Positions 25,278-32,895 of a stretch of 50,209 nucleotides of DNA are shown piece after piece (position 1 is the stretch's first letter; each line of letters starts with the position of its first letter). The notes beneath the pieces were generated by a model that saw only the letters and a program-made list of their open reading frames with translations, was not told where the DNA came from and made no database searches. The translations under genes were made by a program, and so were the position numbers. Source of the DNA: CAZIWX01 sp964543125 (GTDB lineage Bacteria; Fidelibacterota; UBA8477). The DNA is taken from positions 1 through 50,209 of the forward strand of contig CAZIWX010000005.1 in the NCBI GenBank assembly GCA_964543125.1, in the 5' to 3' direction.

Positions 25278-27782
25278 TCAGCCGGACTGATTTAGAACCC
25301 GTCGAATTTCGCCGAGGAGATTCTCAGGCGCAAAAGGCTTTTGGATGAAATTGATATCCTTTTCCAGGATACCATGATGGACGATAGTGTTCTCCGTATA
25401 GCCCGACATGTAAATAACTTTGGGATGACGGCCCAGTGCCTTCAACTCATCAATTAATTGATTGCCATTCATCTGAGGCATCACCACGTCGGTGAGCACC
25501 AAATCGACCTTGAGATCACCTGCCTGGCAGAGATTGAGACCTTCTTCCCCATTTCCCGCCGTATGAACGGTATAGCCGTGGAGCGTCAAAATTTCGTGTG
25601 CTAATTCGCGCACGATCGTATCATCTTCAACTACCAGAATAGATTCCGTACCCGATAATTTTTCGGAGACGTTGACCGCCTCGGGTGTGATTACTTCCTC
25701 GTCTTGGGCAACCGGAAGATAAATCTTAAATGTCGCCCCTTCGCCCGCTTCACTGTAAACCCGGATAAAGCCCCCCAGTTGGGTAACGATCCCGTGAACC
25801 ACGGCCAGGCCCAGGCCGGTTCCTTTTCCTTTTTCCTTAGTGGTAAAAAACGGATCAAAAATCTGGTCCTGAATCTCCGCCTTAATCCCAACCCCGGTGT
25901 CCGAAATCGTCAGCAAAAGGTAGTCGCCCGGTGTGACTTGGTGGTTTTTTTGAATATATTTTTCATCCAACCGCACAGGGCTGGTTTCCAGATTCAGAAC
26001 ACCACCCGACAACATTGCATCGCGGGCATTAATGGCCAAATTGATGATTACCTGCTCCAACTGTCCCCGATCGGCCCGGATGGGGGGAAGGTCTTTTCCC
26101 AAATCACTTTCCAGTTTGATCTGTTCTCCGATCAACCGGGTGAGCAGGGTATGAATTTCGGCTACCACTGTATTCAGGTTCAGAACTTCCAGCTTCAGGA
26201 TTTGTTTGCGGCTGAAGGCCAGTATTTGATTGGTTAAACGGGCTGCCCGTTCGCCCGCTTTGTTGACCTGCTCCAGCATTTTATAGCTTTTTTCACCTTT
26301 GGTAAATTCGGACAACAACATGCTGCTATAGCCATTTATAACCGTTAACAGGTTGTTAAAATCATGGGCAATGCCACCCGCCAGGCGCCCGATGGATTCC
26401 ATTTTTTGAGCCTGGCGAAATTCCTCCTCCAGTTGACGCCGTCGCGAAATATCCCGGGCTACGCCCAGAATGACATCTTCACCAGCCAGTTTAAAAACAT
26501 GTGTATTTAACTCTACCGGGAATTCTTTACCTGCTTTGGTGCGATGGGCTGTTTCCACGCTATAGCTGCCGTGTTTGACCATCTCCAGCAGCAATTCTTT
26601 TACCGACCGCTTCAGACCGGTCGCCCGGATATCGTTCGGTGTCATATTCAATAGTTCCGCCCGCGAATATCCCAGTTGACGGCAAGCTACTTCATTGACT
26701 TCGATGAAGTTGCCGGGCTGTCCGTTAGGTAAAAGCTTGTGAATAAAAATCGAGTCATTCGTATTATTAAAAAAGGCCCGGAATTTCTCCTCACTCTGCT
26801 GCAAGGCGCGTTCAGTCTCCTTACGCCCGGTGATATCCTGAATAGTACCGATCATTTTCACCGGTTCATTTTCAGTATCCAGCTCCAGTTCTCCCAAACC
26901 ATGGACCCAGCGGATTTTTTCCGTTCGCTGATTAATAATCCGGTACTCTTTATCGAACCGGCCGCGTTGTTCCAAAACCTCTTTTTGAAAATGATGCAGC
27001 ATCCGGTTCCGATCATCCGGATAGATGAGGTTTGCCCAGCTTTCCACCGTGCGCTCGAAGTTTTGATCAATACCCAAAATATCGTCCAGGATATCCGAGC
27101 TGGTCCATTTTTCAGCCGGAACATCCAAAATATAAGTCCCCAGACCGGCGATCAACTGGCTTTCACGCAATTGCCGTTCGCTCCGGCGGATTTGCTCTTC
27201 AGACTCACGGCGTTTGAGATTTTGTTCCATCAATTTTCCCAGTAACACCGTCCCGATGGGAAAAATCAGCAAAACCGGCGTTGCAATATGTTTTAGGACC
27301 TGCAGACGGATACCGGGCGGCAGAATAGCGGTCCACATGAACATGACCAGGTGTACGCTGATACCCAGCAATAACATTCCCCGCCAGTTGATTTCCGCAA
27401 CCTTTCCATGGTAGGCAAAACGCAGCAGCAGGCCCAGGAGCGCCGAGGTAAAAATAACACCAACGCCCATGTACATGCCGCTGCCTCCCTGGGCAATACG
27501 CAGCGTGGCGGTCGTGAGAACCCCGATTGTAGTCGGGATCAACCCAAAATAGACGCCGGAAAGGCTGAGTAGGATGGAACGGGTATCAAAGATAATTCCC
27601 GGCCGCATCTCCCAGGAGCTGAACATGACCGCAATACCAATCAGACTGAGAAACAACCCGGCGATTACCTGCATCCGGCGGGATTCCAGACGGGATTTTA
27701 CAGTAACAATATCAAACAGCACGACCAACGCTATCAGTAAGGCTACATTGTTTATCAGCCCGATGAAAACGCTATTAATCAT
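25278..27782 (-). CDS. Membrane-bound hybrid sensor histidine kinase (5TM-PAS-PAS-HisKA-HATPase-REC)
   Basis: An 834-residue signalling protein. The N-terminal part (about 1-185) has several transmembrane helices, resembling the 5TM-LYT sensor group (SLSGVYFGLIPTTIGVLTTATLRI). Two PAS domains follow, at about 205-320 (ending DITGRKETERAL) and 330-450 (ending DISRRRQLEEEF). The dimerisation/phospho-accepting domain has His473 (GGIAHDFNNLLTVI). The ATPase shows NLAINARDAM, SDTGVGI and GTGLGLAVV. A C-terminal receiver domain carries the phospho-accepting Asp765 (LTDVVMPQMNG) and Lys in FIQKPF. The protein would pass phosphate internally from His to Asp. No output regulator or phosphotransfer partner is nearby, and the stimulus is unknown. 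It appears to be transcribed alone. Confidence 0.93.
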   Translation of the reverse strand: MINSVFIGLINNVALLIALVVLFDIVTVKSRLESRRMQVIAGLFLSLIGIAVMFSSWEMRPGIIFDTRSILLSLSGVYFGLIPTTIGVLTTATLRIAQGGSGMYMGVGVIFTSALLGLLLRFAYHGKVAEINWRGMLLLGISVHLVMFMWTAILPPGIRLQVLKHIATPVLLIFPIGTVLLGKLMEQNLKRRESEEQIRRSERQLRESQLIAGLGTYILDVPAEKWTSSDILDDILGIDQNFERTVESWANLIYPDDRNRMLHHFQKEVLEQRGRFDKEYRIINQRTEKIRWVHGLGELELDTENEPVKMIGTIQDITGRKETERALQQSEEKFRAFFNNTNDSIFIHKLLPNGQPGNFIEVNEVACRQLGYSRAELLNMTPNDIRATGLKRSVKELLLEMVKHGSYSVETAHRTKAGKEFPVELNTHVFKLAGEDVILGVARDISRRRQLEEEFRQAQKMESIGRLAGGIAHDFNNLLTVINGYSSMLLSEFTKGEKSYKMLEQVNKAGERAARLTNQILAFSRKQILKLEVLNLNTVVAEIHTLLTRLIGEQIKLESDLGKDLPPIRADRGQLEQVIINLAINARDAMLSGGVLNLETSPVRLDEKYIQKNHQVTPGDYLLLTISDTGVGIKAEIQDQIFDPFFTTKEKGKGTGLGLAVVHGIVTQLGGFIRVYSEAGEGATFKIYLPVAQDEEVITPEAVNVSEKLSGTESILVVEDDTIVRELAHEILTLHGYTVHTAGNGEEGLNLCQAGDLKVDLVLTDVVMPQMNGNQLIDELKALGRHPKVIYMSGYTENTIVHHGILEKDINFIQKPFAPENLLGEIRRVLNQSG

Positions 27783-28025
27783 GTAAATTCTCGCATTCTG
27801 CCGGTGGGAAAGTTCCTGATGTTAACCCGGAGATTTTAACATCCGCCACCTGTATTTTTTAGTGTGTAACTTAACCCAAATCGGCGAATTCACATTTATT
27901 TTTAGCCCCCGCGAACCCCGATTTAAGTTGCTGATAAAACAGGTTAATTCGGTAAAAAATACTTTTACGGCGTTTTGAACCGGGAAGGTTGGCTGGTTCT
28001 CATATTAATTCGAACGGGATGAAAA

Positions 28026-29030
28026 TTAAAAGCGCTTTGTGTAAATATGACAGTAGGGTATCCCACCGGTTTTCCGATAATAATTCCGGTGGTATTCTTC
28101 GGCTGGATAAAAAGTGGATGCCGGCTCCAGCTGGGTGGCAACTTTATAGCCTTTTTGCTCTAAAACTCCGATCAATTTTTCCGCCGTCTGCTTCTGATTA
28201 TCATTTAGATAAAAAACTTCCGAGCGATACTGATCACCAATGTCCGGTCCCTGGCGATTGACCTGAGCCGGATCGTGAATCTCGAAGAAAAATTTAGCGA
28301 GCGCTTCATAATTGGTGACGGCCGGATCGTAGGTCACTTCAATGGCTTCCGCGTGACCCGTCGTATGACTACTGACTTCCCGGTAAGTAGGGTTTTGGGT
28401 GTGGCCGCCGGTATACCCCACTACGGCGTCAATAACTCCCGGCGCTTGCTTGAATTGATATTCCATTCCCCAGAAACAACCACCGGCGAAAATCGCTTTA
28501 TTGGTGGTGGCGGGTTCCACCGCCTCGGTATGTTTTGCACGAGCTGGAATGAAGTTCATGGAAATGGAATTTACACAGTACCGCACATTTTTTTCCGTTA
28601 AATGCTCACCGAGAAAAACATGACCGAGATGAGCCCCGCAGTCAGCATATAATATTTCGGTTCGCCGGCCATCCGGATCGGGTTTTCGCAAAACAGCGCC
28701 GGGAATTTCATCATCAAAAGCGGGCCAGCCGCAGCCGGCGTCAAATTTAGCAGCCGAACGATACAGTTCCGCGCCACAGCGTTTACAAGTGTAGGTGCCG
28801 GTCTTATAAAAATCGTCATATTGCCCCGTAAAAGGCCGTTCGGTCCCTTTGTTCACGATGACCTGTTTTTCAGCCGCTGACAACGGCTTCCAGGTGGAAT
28901 GGTTTTTAGCGCGCATAGTTGGTTGAACCTGTCCTTTCAGGGTTAGCGTTGCACTAAACAGCAGCACGAGACCCAGCGTGTTTAGCGTAGGACTTGTTTT
29001 TATAAAATTCAACCAGTTTTTCGTGAACAT
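28026..29030 (-). CDS. msrBA: Fused peptide methionine sulfoxide reductase MsrB-MsrA, exported
   Basis: The start at 29030 is chosen because AAGGAGG lies 6 bases upstream and because it yields a signal peptide (about 1-35, TLGLVLLFSATLTLKGQ). The 334-residue protein is therefore probably periplasmic. The MsrB half has TCKRCGAEL, GCGWPAF, CGAHLGHVF and the catalytic Cys in RYCVNSISMNFIP. The MsrA half has the catalytic Cys in GGCFWGMEYQF, and YTGGHTQNPTYREV and DPAQVNRQGPDIGDQYRS. Together they reduce both stereoisomers of methionine sulfoxide in damaged proteins. One of the usual four zinc cysteines of MsrB looks substituted: the second pair reads YADC where many relatives have CxxC. The gene is the last of the long minus-strand run. 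Confidence 0.93.
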   Translation of the reverse strand: MFTKNWLNFIKTSPTLNTLGLVLLFSATLTLKGQVQPTMRAKNHSTWKPLSAAEKQVIVNKGTERPFTGQYDDFYKTGTYTCKRCGAELYRSAAKFDAGCGWPAFDDEIPGAVLRKPDPDGRRTEILYADCGAHLGHVFLGEHLTEKNVRYCVNSISMNFIPARAKHTEAVEPATTNKAIFAGGCFWGMEYQFKQAPGVIDAVVGYTGGHTQNPTYREVSSHTTGHAEAIEVTYDPAVTNYEALAKFFFEIHDPAQVNRQGPDIGDQYRSEVFYLNDNQKQTAEKLIGVLEQKGYKVATQLEPASTFYPAEEYHRNYYRKTGGIPYCHIYTKRF

Positions 29031-29126
29031 ACCGGCCTCCTTGCGATCCACATAAAGAATATTCAGCTTCATGTTTAGCCGGGCAAAGATAAAATGTTCC
29101 TGTTTTTATCGTGTTTAGTGATTGGA

Positions 29127-29260
29127 TTTTGGTTATTGGTTATTGGTTATTAGACATTGGACATTCGTTATTAGTAAGTGAAACTCCCGCTCGTCTCACT
29201 GAGCCCCGTCGAAGTGCGAGCGGGGGGTATTTTTAGACATTGGTTATTTGAACCTGGAGC
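29127..29260. repeat. Direct repeat, copy 1
   Basis: This 134-base block is almost identical to the block at 29337-29464. It runs from a TTTTGGTTATTGG start through ACATTCGTTATTAG and a hairpin to GGTTATTTG and CCTGGAGC. The copies differ by one extra GGTTATT unit and a few single bases, so the duplication is recent or maintained. Confidence 0.9.
29186..29224 (+). repeat. TCT-bulge hairpin, copy 1
   Basis: Outer stem CCCGCTCG (29186-29193) pairs with CGAGCGGG (29217-29224). The TCT bulge is at 29194-29196. Inner stem CACT pairs with AGTG, and the loop at 29201-29212 is GAGCCCCGTCGA. Confidence 0.85.
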
Positions 29261-29336
29261 CGAAAACCTACCTTTTTCATCTTCCCAACGGGATCCCTGC
29301 GGGGCGACTGCAGCGCAGCGGAGTGGAGAAATCTCG

Positions 29337-29464
29337 TTTTTGGTTATTGGTTATTGGACATTGGACATTCGTTATTAGTAAGTGAAACTCCCGCTCGTCT
29401 CACTGAGCCCCGTCGAAGTGCGAGCGGGGGATATTTTTAGACATTGGTTATTTGAGCCTGGAGC
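29337..29464. repeat. Direct repeat, copy 2
   Basis: Second copy of the block at 29127-29260, 128 bases long, in the same orientation. The 76 bases between copies include GGATCCCTGCGGGGCGACTG and a piece reading GGAGTGGAGAAATCTCG, itself reminiscent of another dispersed repeat. Confidence 0.9.
29390..29428 (+). repeat. TCT-bulge hairpin, copy 2
   Basis: Identical to copy 1 and carried by the second direct repeat: outer stem 29390-29397 with 29421-29428, bulge TCT at 29398-29400, loop GAGCCCCGTCGA at 29405-29416. Confidence 0.85.
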
Positions 29465-29540
29465 TTAGTTATTTCATTCCGGCCGAAGGAATAATAATCC
29501 CTACAACACGGAATGAAGACCGTGCATGAAAACCGAAATA

Positions 29541-29589
29541 AAAGTAAAAATTGTCTTCCTGAGCCCCGTCGAAGGACAATTTTTACTTT
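29541..29589 (+). repeat. TCT-bulge hairpin, copy 3
   Basis: A 13-base-pair A/T-rich outer stem (29541-29553 with 29577-29589), TCT bulge at 29554-29556, inner stem TCCT/AGGA and the same loop GAGCCCCGTCGA at 29561-29572. The stem sequence is unrelated to copies 1 and 2. Confidence 0.85.
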
Positions 29590-29736
29590 GAAAGACTGCA
29601 AATAGAGTATAATTCGTGGCATCATTCATCGATTAATTGGCAGGATAACTAGCTACCTGGATATCTTGAAAATTCATCCGTAAAATCCGTGTTCTATCAA
29701 TTTCTTGCAGTTTTCTTTCACTTTCAATATCACAAG

Positions 29737-29775
29737 CCCGGTTGCCCTTCGACGGGGCTCAGGGAGACAACCGGG
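29737..29775 (-). repeat. TCT-bulge hairpin, copy 4 (inverted)
   Basis: Read on the minus strand: outer stem CCCGGTTG/CAACCGGG (29768-29775 with 29737-29744), TCT bulge (29765-29767), inner stem CCCT/AGGG and loop GAGCCCCGTCGA (29749-29760). It is the only copy in this orientation. Confidence 0.85.
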
Positions 29776-30026
29776 GATTTTCCTATGCAAATCTAACGAC
29801 CCGTTCTCGTACTCGTTCTCGAATTTCACATCCGCGCAAATCCGCTCCATCCGTTTTATCAGCGTTCTAAAACAACAACTCCGTGGCCCTCAGTGATTAC
29901 TCTGTGGAGCTCTGTGTTACTCGGTTTTTCGTACTCGATTCGTACTCTTACTTTTTCTTCCTTCCTCTTTCTCTATTTTTAAATTGCCTTCGAATCCATG
30001 CAGAACCTGAGACTACTGGAGCAAAC

Positions 30027-30725
30027 ATGCCAGATAATACTAAAATGATACGCGGAACCATTGGTGGTGAACCGGTTATTTATGGCCACTCGGAAGCGGG
30101 TTTGCCGCTGGAAGTGTGGATTCCTCCCAAAGAAAAAGTCGATACGCTGATCATGGCCGGTCAGCACGGTGATGAAGCGGAAGGGCCGGCGTTGATATCC
30201 CACGCGCTGCGCTCGCTGGACTTGGCTGACCTGCGCTGCGCGGCCATTATTGCCGCCAACCCGGACGGCGTGCGTTACGCCACCCGCGCCAATGCCCGGG
30301 GTGTGGATCTGAATCGCAACTGGCCGGCATCCAACTGGTCGCCGAAGATGGTGCGCTATCCTGAGAGCCCCAGGGCTCTGAACAATCTGGAATTAAGTCC
30401 CGGAACTGAACCAGCCTCGGAACCGGAAACAGAAGCATTGCTACAATTATTAACCAAATTAAATCCAAAACTGGTAATTTCCATCCATTCAGCTTTAGAC
30501 TGTATCGACGATCCCCATGCTACACCGACCTCAAAATGGTTGGCTCAACAAACGGATCTACCTCTGGTTCCCGATGTAGGTTATCCCACACTTGGTTCAT
30601 TTGGATCATGGGCTCAGGAGAATGGGCTGGAATTGATAACCTGGGAATTACCCAAAGCATCATTGCACGACATCAAGGTGAAGTATTCGCCAGCATTGAT
30701 AAAATTACTCCAGCAGAATTACTAA
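30027..30725 (+). CDS. mpaA: Murein peptide amidase A-like zinc carboxypeptidase (M14 family)
   Basis: The ATG at 30027 is preceded by TGGAG at good spacing and gives 232 residues. The longer frame from 29883 only translates repeat DNA. The zinc site is visible: GQHGDEAEG (His and Glu ligands) and ISIHSALD (third His). RGVDLNRNWPASNW holds the substrate-binding Asn-Arg, and TWELPKAS carries the catalytic Glu. ASEPETEALLQLL is typical of MpaA. MpaA releases L-alanine-gamma-D-glutamyl-meso-diaminopimelate fragments to recycle cell-wall peptides; it acts in the cytosol, and no signal peptide is seen here. It is the only plus-strand gene before nrdJ and is flanked on both sides by hairpins of one family. 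Confidence 0.85.
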   Translation: MPDNTKMIRGTIGGEPVIYGHSEAGLPLEVWIPPKEKVDTLIMAGQHGDEAEGPALISHALRSLDLADLRCAAIIAANPDGVRYATRANARGVDLNRNWPASNWSPKMVRYPESPRALNNLELSPGTEPASEPETEALLQLLTKLNPKLVISIHSALDCIDDPHATPTSKWLAQQTDLPLVPDVGYPTLGSFGSWAQENGLELITWELPKASLHDIKVKYSPALIKLLQQNY

Positions 30726-30750
30726 GTTGATTACAGGATTGTGAAAACCG

Positions 30751-30784
30751 GCCTTGTCTTGCTGAGCGTGTCGAAGCACAAGGC
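30751..30784 (+). repeat. TCT-bulge hairpin, copy 5 (variant loop)
   Basis: Outer stem GCCTTG (30751-30756) with CAAGGC (30779-30784), TCT bulge (30757-30759), inner stem TGCT/AGCA and loop GAGCGTGTCGA (30764-30774). A further ACC/GGT pairing lies beyond one mismatch. It sits between the convergent mpaA and T9SS genes and might also slow transcription. Confidence 0.8.
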
Positions 30785-30817
30785 AGGTTGAGCGTCACTT
30801 TATGAATGTTTACCGAT

Positions 30818-32104
30818 TTATTTCAGCAGGACCAATTTTTGGGTTTGAAACCGATTCCCCGCGATGATTCTCACAAAGTAAATCCCGCCGGCCTGACCAT
30901 CGGGAGTCCAAACGCGAGCATATTGACCGGCTTGAAATGGTTCGTGGTCCGCGAGCTTCGAAACCAACCGTCCGGTTACATTATAAATCGAAACCGATAC
31001 CATTTCACTCCGGGGTAACGAAAATTGAATCGAAGTAGACGGATTAAACGGATTGGGGTAGCATTTCAAGTTGAATGTCGCGGGGACGGTTGGTTCGGGT
31101 TCGATACCTACGGGAAAGGTTACATCACCAACCGTCTCACCGTTGACGGTATATCCGGTTAGGTATTTAAAGCCGGCGCCATCTAAGGACTCCACCACTT
31201 CTCCGATGCCATAGGCCCAGGTCCTACCGGAACCCGCATAGTCATATCCCAGGCTAAACGCCGGTGATTCATAATAGGTTGAACTGGTGTAGGTTTGATG
31301 CCACGTATTGAACGGCCACATATAATCTCCAGTAAAAACCAGGGAATCCGCGCCACCGGCCAGGTAAACCGTCCCGAGATTATTAGCATACAAAATTGCG
31401 TGATAATCACCCTCGGTTGTTTCGCCGCCATATTCCGGCCGGGACAGTTCCCGCCAATGAATCCTGAAATCATATCTGGTATTGCCATTTACCATCGAAT
31501 CAGACCGAGCTGTCACTTGCTCCCAATAATGACTGCGGGTTGTATTTCCCATATAGGTAAACAACCAGGTGTTCCCCACCGCCAGCGGCCAGAATTTTCG
31601 CAAGTCCGATATCGCCGAGGCATAAACCGCTACTTGCAGTGTATCGTATGCCGTGAGCGGTACCGTCCCCGGTGAATTGAGAATGAGCTGAAACCCGGAA
31701 TTGGCATCACCCGGATTGTTAAAGTAGGTCAGGCCGGCCGTTCCGCCCGGGTAAGGAGTATCCGCATCAACGCTCAGGCTGTCGTTAGCGCTATTCACTT
31801 CCATGCTGTACACACCGGTATCGGCAAAATCAATAACCTGTCCGGGAATGAGTGAGAACTCGTCAAAATGGTAGCGGATCTGATTGGTGTTATCATTTGG
31901 AAGCTGAACAGCCAGCGCCGGTGGCGGCAGGGAATCAATCATTCCCAGGTCCCGGGCCGGCATTTTCACCACGCGCCAGAGTGTATCCACCGGCAGAGTC
32001 AGGGTTTGACCGGTATAGCCCAGGTCCAAATAGGCGGTTTGAGCTGAAAGAGCCGCCGCGAGCAGCAGGACCAAGTCGAATGTTCTTATTGATTGCTTAC
32101 GCAT
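30818..32104 (-). CDS. Secreted protein with type IX secretion sorting domain
   Basis: A 428-residue exported protein. An N-terminal signal peptide (FDLVLLLAAALSAQ) is followed by a large beta-rich region of no recognised family, with FWPLAVGNTWLFTYMGN in the middle. That phrase is common in FCB secreted proteins. The C-terminal 85 residues form a Por-type sorting domain: CYPNPFNPSTSIQFSLP, VSVSIYNVTGRLVSKL and a final FVRIIAGNRFQTQKLVLLK. Such domains direct proteins through the type IX system across the outer membrane and are then removed or anchored. AAAGGAGTG precedes the ATG. No T9SS core gene is in the window. Confidence 0.85.
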   Translation of the reverse strand: MRKQSIRTFDLVLLLAAALSAQTAYLDLGYTGQTLTLPVDTLWRVVKMPARDLGMIDSLPPPALAVQLPNDNTNQIRYHFDEFSLIPGQVIDFADTGVYSMEVNSANDSLSVDADTPYPGGTAGLTYFNNPGDANSGFQLILNSPGTVPLTAYDTLQVAVYASAISDLRKFWPLAVGNTWLFTYMGNTTRSHYWEQVTARSDSMVNGNTRYDFRIHWRELSRPEYGGETTEGDYHAILYANNLGTVYLAGGADSLVFTGDYMWPFNTWHQTYTSSTYYESPAFSLGYDYAGSGRTWAYGIGEVVESLDGAGFKYLTGYTVNGETVGDVTFPVGIEPEPTVPATFNLKCYPNPFNPSTSIQFSLPRSEMVSVSIYNVTGRLVSKLADHEPFQAGQYARVWTPDGQAGGIYFVRIIAGNRFQTQKLVLLK

Positions 32105-32369
32105 GGGTCACTCCTTTTATGGACGACTGGAAAATTGACATACAGTTTCTCCAAATAATGACAAACGCAATAAAATTAACGAGAAAGTCTGTTCATTCAG
32201 TTAGTCCCAATCTCTCAACTTTGTTAAAACCGAATGAAAATTACAGCGGCAGGCCGGCAAAGCAAATCAGTTTTTACTATACCGGGTGTCCACTTCCGGC
32301 CGACCGGTAAATTAACCCCACGAAATACGCGAAATCCGTGTAACCTGGGGTTTTTAAAAGGGAACTTTG

Positions 32370-32440
32370 AGCGAGTGAAGGGAATCGGACCCTCGTCATC
32401 AGCTTGGGAAGCTGAGGTTCTGCCACTGAACTACACTCGC
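32370..32440 (-). tRNA. tRNA-Gly (anticodon CCC) with an atypical T-loop
   Basis: The minus strand gives a 71-base class I tRNA with a complete cloverleaf. The acceptor stem is GCGAGTG/CACTCGC with discriminator T. The D-arm is GTTC/GAAC and the anticodon arm TCAGC/GCTGA with loop TTCCCAA (anticodon CCC at 32408-32406). The T-arm is GAGGG/CCCTT. The T-loop reads TCCGATT instead of the near-universal TTCGATT, so position 55 is C. No CCA is encoded, unlike the tRNA-Leu in this window. It reads GGG codons. Confidence 0.88.
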
Positions 32441-32743
32441 CTGCCAAAAAAAGCGCGCTAATATAATGGCGCAGGCGCCTGGTGGAAAAAATATATTCAA
32501 TGGCTATATGAAAAAACCAGGTGCTGAATTTTAATGCTTTCAGACGACGATTATAATGATATTAATACATTTCGCCCCTCGTCCGCCCTATTATGGGTGT
32601 ATATCAGCCATCCGGGCCAGCAACGGAAAAAGGACCTTGCGGACAGGTATTTTGAGCTGATTGGGGTAGACCGGCCCGGAAAAGCCTTTGCACCATATAT
32701 TGATAGGTTTTTTCAGCATCTACCAATATTTAGTATTTTTTGA
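32441..32743. other. Non-coding stretch upstream of nrdJ promoter
   Basis: No gene is supported in the stretch. One 69-codon frame (32534-32743) has no good ribosome binding site, no recognisable features and ends in low-complexity aromatic codons. The tRNA-Gly promoter should lie in the first part, which is A/T-rich, but I cannot define it. Confidence 0.5.
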
Positions 32744-32772
32744 TTGAACCTCACGTGACCGGCTTATATATT
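32744..32772 (+). promoter_or_regulatory. Sigma-70-type promoter for nrdJ
   Basis: TTGAAC at 32744-32749 and TATATT at 32767-32772 are separated by 17 bases, the ideal spacing. Transcription would begin near 32779 and leave a leader of about 115 bases before the nrdJ start. The assignment is from sequence alone. Confidence 0.55.
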
Positions 32773-32777
32773 CGCAG

Positions 32778-32895
32778 GCGAAACGCACAGAAAAATTGTT
32801 TCGCTTTCGATAGATCATGGTTCTTTACCAACACCTATTGATTCACTTGAATCGCCTTCACGCTTGGAGGCAGGAAGCACAGCCCTGAGGGATCA
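32778..32895 (+). promoter_or_regulatory. Structured 5' leader of nrdJ
   Basis: The predicted leader contains a 7-base-pair hairpin (GCGAAAC at 32778-32784 with GTTTCGC at 32798-32804). A second hairpin, GCCTTC/GGAGGC, lies around 32854-32871, and GAGGGATCAATG then supplies the ribosome binding site. I could not find a B12 box, so it is not called a cobalamin riboswitch. Its role is open. Confidence 0.35.

Larger units (their letters stand above)
29073..30026. other. Repeat-rich non-coding region upstream of mpaA
   Basis: About 950 bases without a supported gene. It contains two near-identical direct repeats, four hairpins of one family (described separately), tracts built on the word TTGGTTATTGG and short phrases such as AAATCCGTGTTCT and ATCCGCGCAAATCCGC. 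The short open frames here are not protein-like. It looks like an accumulation of dispersed repeats. Confidence 0.7.

Noticed and set aside
29127..29464. Possible CRISPR array
   Set aside because: Only two long copies, no short regular repeats or spacers, and no cas genes.
29883..30026. Upstream extension of mpaA that would give a hydrophobic, signal-like N-terminus (SYFFFLPLSLFLNCL)
   Set aside because: The DNA is repeat-type sequence with homopolymer-like codons. The ATG at 30027 has a proper ribosome binding site and matches the family start.
32534..32743. 69-residue frame before nrdJ
   Set aside because: No ribosome binding site at normal spacing, no recognised features, and it overlaps the nrdJ promoter region.
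32778..32895. Cobalamin riboswitch upstream of B12-dependent nrdJ
   Set aside because: No B12-box-like segment found by eye; the leader is also shorter than usual for that class.
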